DNA of 64,000 nucleotides from the NCBI RefSeq assembly GCF_000372725.1, contig NW_005198391.1, forward strand, positions 178,944 through 242,943. Reading direction: 5' to 3'. The first letter of the stretch is position 1. Each line of letters starts with the position of its first letter. This DNA comes from Emiliania huxleyi CCMP1516. Its lineage: Eukaryota; Haptophyta; Isochrysidales; Noelaerhabdaceae. Positions 24,971 through 35,435 of this stretch are shown one piece after another. The notes under the pieces are model-generated. The model did not search any database. It was given only the letters and a program-made list of their open reading frames with translations, and was not told where the DNA came from. A program made the position numbers and the translations under genes.

Positions 24971-27189
24971 CTAAGCGCGCAGGGAGGTTGACAAATGGGC
25001 GAGGCGGAGGGGTGACGGGAGGCCAACACGGCTGGCCTCACGCCGGGAAAGGCGATCCACCTTCATTCGCTTCGTCTCGGTCATGAACTGCGCTAGCGGT
25101 GAGTGGTCGAGGCTTTTTTGTGCCACCTCGCCCACGAGATTCATCAAGCCCGAGTGGCGCCCCAGGAAGGTGCAGAATTCGTCAAAGTCCAGAATGTGGT
25201 TTTCGTCGAGGTCGTTTGCTGCGAAGGCGGCCTCGAGCTCCAGCTCGCTGATGGGCGCCGCACCGCGGCGCCTGCTCGCAGAGTGGTACGCGACGATGCG
25301 CTTGAGCGCGGCAAGCGTGACACCGCCATCGGCATCCAAGTCGCAGGTGATGAACGCGAGCTGTTGGGAGGTGCGGGTAGAGTTAGCCGGCTGGGCGGGC
25401 GTTGCGCTTTGTTGGGCTACTCGCTGTGGCGGCTAGTCGCTGAGCGATCATCACCTTAAGCTGGTCGAGCGGGTCGCATTTGCGCGATAGGACGGCGAGG
25501 CCCTGGACCAGCTCGGCAAACGAGATCTCTCCAGAGTCGTCGTTATCGAAGAGTCGAAAGAGCCGTCGTACCAGGCTCACGTTGTCTCCGCGCCACCCAT
25601 GCAGATAGGGAGAGTCCCTGCGGCGTGACTGGTAGTGCTTCTGACGTCGGAGGCGCGCGATGCCATGCTTCAGATGCCCAAAGAGCCCCTTCATGAGGCC
25701 TGCCGCGCCTCTCGCGGCACCCGCCGCCTTCGCCACGCCCGCATCGAGCAGCTCAAGAGCGGAGCTCGACTTCGGCGACGAGGCAGCCCCAAACTCCTCC
25801 TCCTCCTCCTCCTGGTCGAGCGCGGCCTGAGGGTAGTGGGGCAGACTTCAGCGCGATCCCACGGACTAGCGGGCCGCCCGCTCGGGAGGGCTTGCGTTGC
25901 GCGCGCGGTCGCTGGCGCACCATGAACTCCTCGAAGTTGAGGGTGCCCGAGCCGTTGAGGTCGAAGGCGTGAAATCGGCGGAGCAGGTTGCAGAGGCCCT
26001 TGGTGTCCAGGTCGAGGATCGGCGCCAGCTGCTTGACCTCGAAGGTCTGCGCCACCTCTCGCCCGCCCTCGTGCGCCACCAGGGAGAGCCACGCATCCTC
26101 GTACGAGTGGCCAGTGCATGGCACCCCGAGCGCCTCTGCCATCGCCGCGCGCACGTTCGACGCAAACAGGCGCGGGTCGGCGAGCTCCTCGTCGGTCGGA
26201 GCGTGCGGGGGCAGGTACTCGACAGTGAGCGAGTTTGCAGGCTGCAGCATTGCGTACAGGAAGATCTCGTACCCCCGCACCGCGCTCGACACGTCGACGG
26301 GTGTGTGGCCGTATCGGAGCAGCACCGGCTGGACCGGCTGGCCCACTCCAAAGGCGCCTGCCTTGAACTGGATGAGCGCCGCGCCGTTGGTGGTGGTCCC
26401 CTCGGGGAAGACGAGCAGGGGCGGCCAGCCGGGCTCCCGGCACCGAGCGCGAATCGTCTCCGCCGCCTTTGCGCGCGACTCGGCGGTCTGGCGGTCCACA
26501 AAGATGGATTGCATCGCCTTTGCCACCCGGCCAAAGATTGGGATCTTTGCGATTGCAGACTTGGAGAGGGCCATCGGCATCTCCTGGTACGTCAAGAAGA
26601 ACATGTCGATGAGCGAGTAGTGCGGCGCCGCCACCAGCACGCGCGGCCGCTCTCTCAACGCTGCCGGGTGCTTGAGGACCGGCACCCACCAATAGCCTAG
26701 GCACCAGAGGGCGACGCGAGAGAGCAGCCGTACCGGATAGATCACCGCGCGCCGCGCTGGGCCGAGCGGACGCGTCTCATCCGCTCCGATGGTGGCGACC
26801 ACCGCGAGCGTCCCCACCACCGGCAGAGAGACGAGGAGCACCGCCACTCGCAAGGGAAAGAGCGTGACGCTGCACAGAGCCATGCGCAGGTAGTCGCCCT
26901 TCGAGAAGCTGAGCGGCCGCTTGCCAAACGGGTTGGTCACACGGGGCACCCGCTCGGCGATGTGCACCCTGGAGCTCGACTCCCGTTTCGCAACCTGCAG
27001 GGCGCGCCTCGGGCGCGCGGGGATCCCCGGACGGTGGGCCGGCCACACCAGGTACGTGGCATAGGCGTAGGCGACGAGGCTGGCGGCGATGGCGGCCCAG
27101 CCGCTGTCCAAGCGCGAGGCCGCCTGCAGAAGCGATCGCTTCGTGGTGGACACGAAGCCCTCGGCGATTCGCTGCCACGCGGCGAGCAT
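24971..27189 (-). CDS. lysophospholipid acyltransferase (LPCAT-like) with EF-hands, three exons
   Basis: Exons on the minus strand: 27189-25921, 25826-25455, 25360-24971, about 676 residues; both introns are GT-AG. The enzyme should move an acyl chain from acyl-CoA to a lysophospholipid in the endomembrane system. Hydrophobic segments near residues 25-45 and 95-135 are likely membrane anchors. The PlsC domain shows the catalytic H-x4-D (APHYSLIDMFF), KIPIFGRVAKAMQSIFVDR and LVFPEGTTTNGAALIQFK. EF-hand loops follow: AFDLNGSGTLNFEEF, LFDNDDSGEISFAEL, DLDADGGVTLAAL and ANDLDENHILDFDEF, as in LPCAT1/2, so Ca2+ may tune activity. A poly-Glu stretch starts exon 2. I chose the ATG at 27189; the longer frame upstream is retroposon tail. 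Confidence 0.87.
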
Positions 27190-27344
27190 GGCGCCAGAGG
27201 ACGGACGACGGCCGATGAGTGTAGTTGGCTGGGGATCGGTGAGCGACTTTCTTTTTCGCATCTCGTGCCCATAGATGGGGGTCTGTTGACCACGGTGACG
27301 CCCTATGCAATAGGTAGGTAGGTCCGGTTTTCCGCCCCAGAGAA

Positions 27345-27722
27345 AGAAAGAAAGAAAGAAAGAAAACACACAACCCAAGGGAGGGATGGGAGAACGGCAC
27401 GCCGCCACCACACAGGGATTTTAAGGAGAGGAGTGTGGTGCGCTAGCCGTCGCCCACCCTGGGGAGTCTGCCTCTTCGTATCTCTTTTCGCAGTCTCTCG
27501 CCGCTTCTCGCTGCAACCTTCATGCCACCTCAGAGAAAAAGAAAGAAAGAAAGAAAACAGACAACCCAAGGGAGGGATGGGAGGACGGCACGCCGCCACC
27601 ACACAGGGATTTTAAGGAGAGGTGTGTGATGCGCTAGCCGTCGCCCACCCTAGGGAGTCTGCCTCTTCCTATCTCTCTTCGCAATCTCTCGCCGCTTCTC
27701 GCTGCAGCCTTCATGCCACCTC
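27345..27722 (-). repeat. two tandem family-A retroposon copies (about 189-bp duplication)
   Basis: Two adjacent units (about 27345-27533 and 27534-27722) each contain AAAG repeats, ACCCAAGGGAGGGATGGGA, CGCCGCCACCACACAGGG, CCGTCGCCCACC and the flank CGCTGCA(A/G)CCTTCATGCCACC. Because the flank is also repeated, a tandem duplication after insertion is likelier than two separate insertions. The elements read 5' to 3' on the minus strand and end in CTTT repeats. Confidence 0.75.
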
Positions 27723-27826
27723 GCGGTCGTCCCACTCTCGTCGTTCTCTCCCTTGTCATTTCCTCCTCTGTCGCGTCGTTCTCTTCTGTCTCGTCCTGCG
27801 ACGCAGAGAAGGCCCTGCAACAGTAA
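27711..27826 (+). CDS. possible 5' exon with a signal-peptide-like sequence
   Basis: An ATG directly after the tandem retroposons opens a short frame, MPPRGRPTLVVLSLVISSSV, followed by about 17 residues and then CAACA-GTAAGTGCC, a good splice donor. It could be an alternative or upstream first exon of the fibrillin gene. Against this, its first 13 codons also occur at about 12113 inside repeat-related DNA. Confidence 0.25.
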
Positions 27827-27912
27827 GTGCCGCGTCTTTTTTCGCTTCGCTGCACGGCCTGCGGAACCGGAGGTGCTTTGCCTTGCTTGCTTTGCCAACC
27901 CCATACGTGTGT

Positions 27913-28813
27913 ATGCTATTCCTGCTCGCCGCATCGCCGCCGCCGCTCCGGCGCGCTCCGCCGGTCATGCTAAGCTCCGCGACGACGGCCAAGTCGGCGC
28001 TGCGCGCTGCATTGGCGGCCTCGGACGGAGAGCCCAAGGCTCCGGAGGTGCTGGCAGCCATCACAGAGCTGGAGCCGTTTAGTATACCCGAGCCGGCGCT
28101 ATCGCCGCTGTGGGCCGGCGACTGGCGGGTGATCACCAAGCCCGACTTTCCTGACTCGCTTGGCCGGGACGCCGCCGGCCGTTACAAGTTCTCGCTCGGC
28201 CGGGCCTCGTTCAACATGTTTGCACCGCAGATGCTGCCGGTTGCCATCGACTCGATCCTCAACCCGTCGTCCGCGCCGGCTCCCGGCTCGCCCGGGGCAT
28301 ACGAGGTGATCGTCAAGTTGGACTTGCTGCTTCCCGACGCGTCGCCGCTGGCCGCAACCATGGAGAACGTCGCTGAGTGCACGCCGGTCGACGGCAACCC
28401 GGGACGAATGGCCGTCAAGTTCGGCGGCGGCTGCCTCAGGCCGGCGGACGGCGCACCCTCCGAGGCGTGGCGCGACACCTTTGCCGCGCCGGGCTCGAGC
28501 GCCGATCTCTCGCGCATGCAGCGCTTCCAGTTGTGGGTGGCGGTGAGTGGCCACCACAGCAGCTGCACGTCCCTTGCTCCCAGCCCCAACTGCCCAGCCC
28601 GTCTCGCCGCTCATGCCTGTGTGCTTGCGACTGACGCAGCGTCGGCTCTTCGGGCTGCGGCGAGCGGAGGAGGTCGCCGCCGACGGCACCATGACGTACG
28701 AGATGCCCCGGGCGCCAGAGGGCTACCTCGACATCCTCTTCCTCGACGAAGACCTGAGGGTGACGCGCGGCAACAGAGGCTCCATCGTCATCGCCGAGCG
28801 GCTGCCGGGCTGA
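27913..28813 (+). CDS. plastid fibrillin / PAP-family protein, two exons
   Basis: Exons 27913-28542 and 28640-28813, joined at a GT-AG intron, give about 267 residues. The N-terminus MLFLLAASPPP is hydrophobic and followed by basic and Ala/Ser-rich sequence, as expected for a bipartite plastid import signal. The PAP domain is recognisable: LSPLWAGDWRVITKPDFPDS, YEVIVKLDLLLPD and, at the end of exon 2, YLDILFLDEDLRVTRGNRGS and IVIAERLPG, the typical C-terminal lipocalin-like strand. Fibrillins sit in plastoglobules and on thylakoids and help with lipid and carotenoid storage under stress. The exact subgroup cannot be assigned. The open frame continues upstream into retroposon DNA, so the start at 27913 is a judgement. 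Confidence 0.82.
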
Positions 28814-28874
28814 TGCGCCGAGGGGCCATGGGCGGAAGCGTGCAGCGTGTGGTACACGAAAAAAGGAAGAAGGC

Positions 28875-29088
28875 ACAAACAGCGAATGGTTAGAATATGT
28901 GTGGTTTTGCTTCGATAAATGTGGAGAAGCGACAAAAGCGAGCGGCGTGTGGTATGAAGAAAGGAAGTAGGCAAACAGCGAATGTGGAGAATATGTGGTT
29001 TTGCTTCGATAAAGAAAGAAAACAGACAACCCAAGGGAGGGATAGGAGGACGCTGGACGGCACGCCGCCACCACACTTTGCTTCGACA
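28875..29088. repeat. 3'-flank direct repeat with 5'-truncated retroposon insertion
   Basis: A segment of about 40 bp (ACAGCGAATG..GTGGTTTTGCTTCGATAAA) occurs at about 28877-28918 and again at about 28975-29011. The second copy is interrupted by a 65-bp family-A fragment (29012-29076), flanked by TTTGCTTCGATA (29000-29011) and TTTGCTTCGACA (29077-29088). The fragment keeps only the AAAG-repeat end of the family, which is the truncation pattern of target-primed reverse transcription. Confidence 0.7.
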
Positions 29089-30081
29089 GAGATTCGAAGC
29101 GTCCCGCCCTACGTCAGTAGGTCGAGGTCCGGGCTCCCCTACTCCCATGTTGACGAAGTAGACAGCTCCTTCCCGAGCATTGAAATGTGTGCAGAGGGCC
29201 TGGTAGATGACCGGACCAAAGCACTGCACACCGGAACCAAACACTGCATGCACTTGCCCGCTTCCGGCCCCGCTGTGCTCTTGGAATGCAGGTTGCAGCG
29301 TTGCATGGCACAGGCAGTGCGGCAAACGCTGATGCTCGGTCATCATCACCTCCGTGCTTGTCCCTGCAGCCATACCGCGTCAGTTAGCACTGTAGGCGAG
29401 AGCACGCCGAGCACCGCACTCTTGTTGCAGCTGCCGAGGGTTGCACGCGTAACTGCTGTGGGCGCCCGCGAGAGGCGCGCCATGTTTTGTTCTCGGTATT
29501 GCAATATGAAAGAAAAGATGCCCGCTCTCCCGCGGAGCACAGGGAGTTGTGTGGTGGCGGCGCCTGTTTTCTTTCTTTCTTTAGAGAATTACGCGCAGTA
29601 ACTCCAATCACGTAGAACTCCAATTAAACAAAAACTCAGGCGAAGAAGAATCTGGCATAGCGTGAAAGCCCCGCGAAGCGTTCACCGTCGTCTTGTATTC
29701 CAAGCACTTGGAGCAAGCATAAATTAAAATTCTTCTGAGTCTGCTGTGAGACAGGCTGGGGACGGCGGTGCTGATAGTGGTGGCTGTGAGTCGCTCGCCG
29801 GATGCGCGAATAGGAGGCTCTCGGGCGGCGTGGCGTGGGGGGTGGGCGGTCGCGCGGTTCCGGCCTCGGTCGAGTCGGGGGGCCGGTCAGGCGAGAGGCT
29901 GGCAGCCACCGTCTCGGCGCCGCACCGCAGGCACTGGTAGGACGATTGCGTTATCCCGCAGCAGATCCGGCCCACCCCGAAAGAATGGGCCTCCGCATCG
30001 TTCCAGACCTCATGGGTACAGTCAGGCAGGTGGGACGAGAGAGGGAAGAGCACGGCGATCAGCGGGTCACAGAGCTGGACG
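29089..30081. other. upstream region of the LSD1 gene; nothing firm
   Basis: A minus-strand frame near 29130-29373 has balanced composition (PVIYQALCTHFNAREGAVYF) but no family match, so it is not called. A short (TTTC)n retroposon tail lies at about 29562-29582. A fragment TGAGTCTGCTGTGAGACAGGCT near 29738 resembles part of the 124-bp satellite at 12.4-13.1 kb. Confidence 0.4.
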
Positions 30082-33000
30082 ATGGCGTCCAAGCGCAAGG
30101 CGGCCGCCGAGCATACGGAGGCGCAGCAGCCAGGCGCCGGCCGGAGCATGCGGCAGCGCAAGAATCAGGGCCCGTACGTGGACGACGACCCCAGCCTGCT
30201 CGCGTCGCTCGCGTATCTCGAGGCGGAGCACACTGCCCGCCCGTACCGCGTCGACCAAGAGGCGGCCACGATGGCGGGCTTGCAGCCGCACAAGCTGCAC
30301 CCGTTCGAGCGTGCGTGCACCGCGCTCCCCGCCAAGCTCAAGCAAAACGCCGCCCGGCTCACCACAATCCGCAACCACATCCTCGGTCGGGCTCAAAAGA
30401 CACCATCCAAGTTCCTCACGCTTGCGGACGCGATCCGCGGGCTGGGGAGCGAGTTTCGCGGCTCGGGGGCGCACGCCGCGGATGCCGCCTCCGTCTACAC
30501 CTGCCTCAATCACCACAACTACATCAACGTCGGAGTGATGGACGACCACCCGCAGCGGCTGCTCGGCCGCGCCGGCGGGGGGTGCGCTGCGGGCTTTCCT
30601 GAGGGCACGCGGCTGAGGGTAGTGGTCATCGGCGCCGGCGCGTCGGGGCTCGCGGCAGCGAGGCAGCTCGCCCTGCACGGGCACGAGGTGATCGTCCTTG
30701 AGGGGCGAGAGCGGATCGGTGCGCGGAGAAGTGCAGGTGCGGGTGCGGCCGCAGACCCGCCCGCACACGAGGGCATGGGTGTGCGTCTAGGCGGGCGGGT
30801 GCACACGGCGAGCGTGCGGGGCGCGAGCGTCGACCTCGGCGCCATGGTCGTGACGGGCGTGCCCGGCAACCCGATGGCGGCGCTCGCGCGGCAGACAAAG
30901 TGAGCGGGAGGCCGAGGGGGAGAGAGGCCGAGGGAGAGAGAGGCCGAGGGGGAGGGGGCTGCGGGCCAGTTCATGCGCAGCCTTGCAGCCTCTCGCCACC
31001 GCTTGGGCGCAGTCTCGAGGCGGGACGAGGGCGCCTCACTCCTCGCTGCCGCGGCTAGGTCTCGCATGCACCTCATCTCGAGAGGATGCCGCATCTACGC
31101 CGCCGACGGGCGCAGCCCTCCGGCCGAGCTTCTGCCCGGGCCCCGAGGTGCCGTGGGGTGAATCGAGATTGCCCGAGCTGTAGGCAGCCCGTGGACGACG
31201 AGCTCGACACGGCGGGGAGGCAGCGGCGGGGACGCGGCCAGAGGGCCGCCCTCCTCGCGACGCGTCCCCGACACGTGCCCGTAGGCGATGGAGCAGGAGT
31301 GGAACGGCCTGCTGGATGAGTGCAAGGCGACTTGCCGCCCCGAGCCGGCGCCCGACGCATCGCTCGGCGCGACCCTGCGCAGGATGGTGCGCGAGCGGCG
31401 CGAGAAGTGGCGCGCGGCGCTCGACGAGCGGCCCGCGGCACGCACATGCCGTGCACGCGTCTCTTTTGCTGCGCGGTAGGCGCGGCCTAGCGCAGCGGAT
31501 CTCGGCGGCGCGCGCCGAGAGCGGCGTCGCGCGCGCGCGGGACGAGGCGGGAGCGTGCGCCGTCTCTCCACACCGGTGTGAGGAGTGCAAGCAGTGCTTC
31601 CTCACGGTGGACAAGCTCGACCGCCACCGGCTCTGCTGCTTGCCCGACCCGTCCGGCGTGGTCGTGCGCTCGGAGAAGGCCTTCTCGGGCTACGAGGGCG
31701 TCGTCTCGTCTCAGATCCGAGACAAGTGGGAGGCGTTCCTCGTCTCGGACCACGGGTACGGCCGCAAGCGGCGCCGCATCGGCGAGACGTACGAGACGGC
31801 CGAGGCGGCGGCGCGCGCCTACGCCACCGCGTGCCGGGAGATGCTGCACGCCGAGGCGGCGGCGCAGGCGGAGGCGGCGGCGCAGGCGGAGGCGGCGGCG
31901 CAGGCGGAGGCGGCGGCGCAGGCGGAGGCGGCGGCGCAGGGCGAGCCAGAGGTCGAGGCGCGGCCTTACGACGGCGGGCCGGCGGCCGGCGCCCCCGCAG
32001 TCTCGGCTGAGCCGCAGCCCTCTCGGCCGTAGGTGGCTAGCCAGGTAGGCCACAGCCAAGGAGACTTACCGCCGCCGGAGCCGCCGCCGCCGGAGCCGGA
32101 GGGAGAAGTTGTGCGGCCGAAGTCTGAGCCGGCGGCGCCGTCAGCGCCGGAGGAGGCGCCGGCGCCGACAATGCCGGAGGAGGCGCCGGCGCCAACGGCG
32201 ACAGAGGAGGCGTCGTTTCTGTCGGCGCCGCCATCGCCGCCGGCCGACGACGAGGTTGGCGCGGGAGGCGGCGGGCGGGTGCAAGAAGAGTCTCTTTCTC
32301 GCTCGGAGGCGGGGGCGGAGTCGGAGCGGGAAGGCGGTGCTCAGACGGCGGCAGGAACGGCAGCGGGCGGCGCCGAGGCGGGAGGGAGCGGCGGCGCAAG
32401 TATGGGAGGGAGCGGCGGACGAGGCGGCGGCATGGCGGGCGATGCACCGCCCGGGTTGCCGTCCGCCGCCGCCCCCAAAGGGCCGCCGGAGGCCGCGTCC
32501 GCTCCGGCCCCGCCTCGTGTGGAGGCCCCGCCTGCGGCTCCCGCCCCCGCGGCGTCGGGCGGGAGGACCGCAGGGAGGACCGTCTCGTTTAGCTGCTCGA
32601 GCTGCGCCAAGAAGCTCATCCTGCGCCTGAGCGCCTCGCAGCTCGCCTCGCCCACGCCCATCACCTGCTCGTGCTCGAGCTGCGGCTCCGTCTTGAAAAT
32701 CAACCTGCCGCCCTCCGACAAGGCGAAGCCGAAGCCGCCGCCGCTGCCACCGCCGAGCGCCGCGGCGCCGGGGCCGTCTTCGCTCCGCCCCCCGCCCGCG
32801 CCCAAGCCGGCCAAGGGCGGCGCAGCGCCGAGCGCGGCGCCGAAGACGGTTGAGCGCACCTTCCAGTGCTCGTGCGTGAGCTGCGGCGCCAAGCTCCGCT
32901 TCACGCTCTCCTGCCCTCCCAACGCGTGCACCGCCTCCACCAAGTGCGCGATGTGCCACGCCGAGCTGCGCGTGCGCATCCCCTCGCTCAAGCCGCCCGC

Positions 33001-34791
33001 GCCAGGCGCCGATCCGTCCCCCGGCGCCAGCAGCGAGCGGACCCGCGCGTGGGCGTGCGGCGTGCGGGACGCCGCCTTCGCCGAGGAGGAGCGGGAGGAC
33101 ACGGAGGCGCCGCTGCCGCTGCCCGAGGCGCTGCTGCACTGGCATTGGGCCAACCTAGAGTACGCCAACGGGACGCAGCTCCACTCCCTCTCCAACCGCT
33201 GGTGGGACGCCGACGACGAGTTCGACTTCGGAGGCGGCCACTACCTGCTGCCCGACGGGTACGGCGGGCTGCTGCGCAAGGTGTGCACGGCCGCACCACC
33301 CACGGCCCGCACGCGTCCCACTTACCGGCGCGCCCCAGACCTCGCACCCCCCCCCCCCCTCCCCCCAGGTGGCTGCTGGCCTCGACATCCGGCTTGGGCA
33401 CGAGGTGAGGGCGTCTCGAGAAGGGGCGTCCGTGACACAACGACGCGCCCGTGACACGCCCCCCCCTCCCCTCCCCAAGGTCAAGACGGTCAAGAAGGAG
33501 CCGCGCGGCGTGCTCGTCGAGGCGGTCAACGGAGGCAGCCCGGTCATCTTCACGGCGGACGTCGCCATCTGCTCGCTCCCGCTGGGCGTGCTCAAGGCCG
33601 GCGCGGTGGTGTTCGAGCCGCCGCTCCCGCCGCGCAAGCAGGAGCCGCGCCGCGCCGCAGCTGCCGCGCCGCTCCTCTGCCCCTCCGGGATCTTGTGGAG
33701 CCGCACGGCCAGAGAGCCTTCTCAGCCGCTCCCCGCCGCCGCGCAGGAGGCGATCGAGCGACTCGGCTTCGGGTCGCTCAACAAGGTGCTGCTCGGCTTC
33801 GAGCGGCCCTTTTGGGAGGAGCGCGAGGGCGGCCGCGACTTTTGGGGGTGGACGGCGCCCAACGGGCGCAGGCGCGGCGAGGCCTTCCAGTTTTGGAACC
33901 TGCAGCGCTCCACGGGACGGCCTCTGCTGCTGGTGCTCCACGCCGGCCGCGCGGCGCTTCGCAAGGCGCGCGCCCCTCTGCGCGAGGCGCCCGGTGGGCA
34001 AGAGGCACCGCCGCCCCTCCAGCCGCCCCCCGTCGCCGCCGGCAGGAGGACACGCGCGAGGAGGCGAAGGAGGCCGCCATCCGCGCGACGATGGACGCTC
34101 TGCGCGCCATCTTTGGGGAGGAGGCCGTGCCGGCGCCGACGCTCAAGCTGGCCACCCAGTGGGAGCACGAGCACTTTTCGCGCGGCGTCTACTCGCACGT
34201 CGCCGTCGGCGCGACGGCGCGCGACTACGACGTGCTCGCCGAGCCGCTGTGGGGCGACTCGCTCCTCTTCGCGGGCGAGGCGACCTCGCGCGAGCACCCG
34301 GCGACGGTTGCAGGCGGCCCGGTCCACGCATGGCGCGCGGCCCACCGCCTCCAGCGCTCCTTCAGGCGTCCGTCTGCGCGCGAATAGGTGCCTTCCTCAG
34401 CGGCTTGCGCGAGGCCGGCCGGATTGATTGCGCGCTGCACCCGAAGCTGCCGACGCAGCCGGCCGCCGCGCTGGCGCGGCGAGGCAGCGCGCCACGGCCT
34501 CCGGCAGCGGCGCCCGCGCCGCCCGCGCCGCCCGCGCCGCCCGCGCCGCCCGCGCCCGCCGCGCCAGTGGCGCCCGCCGCGGCAAGCCCCGCGCCCGCCG
34601 CGCCCGCCGCCCCAGTGGCGTTGGAGCGTCCTGTGGCAGCGGAGCGCCCGGCCGCTGTGCCTGCGCTGCCCGTTGCGCCGCCGCCCGCCGGGTTTCCTGA
34701 TGCACTGGCGGCCGCGTCGAGCACGCAAGCCGCGCCGCAAGTTGCTGTCGCGGCGGGAGAGCCGCGCCCCGGCGTGCTCTCTGTTGGGTAG
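30082..34791 (+). CDS. LSD1: LSD1/KDM1-type histone lysine demethylase with rebuilt tower region, at least nine exons
   Basis: FAD-dependent amine oxidase removing methyl groups from histone lysine. Fixed exon borders: 30082-30718, 30791-30899, 31059-?, 31285-?, ?-33280, 33369-33404 (36 nt), 33480-33965, 34046-34313, 34388-34791. Order: SWIRM domain (TIRNHILGRAQKTPSKFLTL); FAD site RVVVIGAGASGLAAARQL and IGGRVHTAS; LGAMVVTGVPGNPM; MEQEWNGLLDE. Then come a Cys/His finger (RCEECKQCF...DRHRLCC), an AP2-like segment (KWEAFLVSDHGYG...ETYETAEAAARAYATA), 18-bp AAAQAE repeats, and two Cys modules (FSCSSCAKKL, CSCSSCGSVL; FQCSCVSCGAKL, CAMCHAEL). The oxidase returns at HWHWANLEYANGTQL and ends FLSGLREAGRID. 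The catalytic lysine region GFGSLNKVLL is kept; tyrosine of human NYPATV is His here. The introns ending at 34045 and 34387 are GC-AG. The borders from about 31150 to 32035 are unresolved. Confidence 0.85.
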
Positions 34792-35435
34792 GCACGCGAC
34801 GCGGCACAGGGGCAGTGCCAGGCGCGCGTGCGCGCGCGATCTGCCGCGAGGCGTAATCTCATGGCATGCGGTGTGCGCATACTTCATACTACAATGGAGC
34901 TGTCCGGCTGTTCGCAGAGAGGGAGGACGATCCAGCGCGATACCTCATACAGATACACATACGTACTTCGGACGGAACGTCGTGTTGTTGGGCCGTGTCG
35001 CGCTGACTAGAGGTCGGCTATTCGTGAGACCGTGTTGGTTCATGGTTGGCCGCGAGAGATCTAGCTCCCGAAAGGCGAAACCGTCGAGCCGTAGAGACAA
35101 GAGAGCTCTAGCGCTCCCGAAACCGTCGCGCGGGAAGCGGGATCGGGGGTGTCAACATACAACAACACGACGTTTCCCACGACACAGAGAGGCGACCGCG
35201 TGGCACGTGCATCGTGCTGCATGTGGCACTTAAACTTACTGACAGACAGGGCCGGGGGGGGGCGCGGGGGGGGGGGGGGGGGCCCCTACCCCCCTTGCAC
35301 CTGAAGGGGGGAAGTCCGAACCGCGTGGCTTGTGTGGCCGCCGAGGCAATCACTACACTGCCTGGATTCGCCTTGCAAGCCTCGTCGGACTCGGAGGTGC
35401 CAGATGGCCCCAGATCACTCCTCCCGAATTGGCGA
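34792..35435. other. intergenic with a long G-run tract
   Basis: Between convergent genes. A tract of nearly pure G at about 35251-35282, followed by CCCCTACCCCCC, is low complexity. The sequence CTCCCGAAA occurs twice near 35064 and 35114 with flanking similarity (ACCGTCG), a minor local repeat. Confidence 0.5.

Noticed and set aside
29130-29373. Minus-strand frame with PVIYQALCTHFNAREGAVYF
   Set aside because: Composition is protein-like, but there is no family match, supporting splice site or neighbour, so it was not called a gene.
31465-31490. A 15-nt intron between GCGCG-GTAGG and CCTAG in the LSD1 gene
   Set aside because: It is shorter than any plausible spliceosomal intron; a longer GC-AG intron at about 31431-31479 or another arrangement is likelier.
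33631-33747. An intron between PPLPPRKQ and EAIERLGF in the LSD1 gene
   Set aside because: Homology would favour removing this stretch, but it is in frame and no GT or well-placed GC donor was found, so I left it as coding with doubt.
35251-35285. Regulatory G-tract
   Set aside because: A near-pure G run in a region with similar runs at assembly ends may be sequencing error, so no function is claimed.
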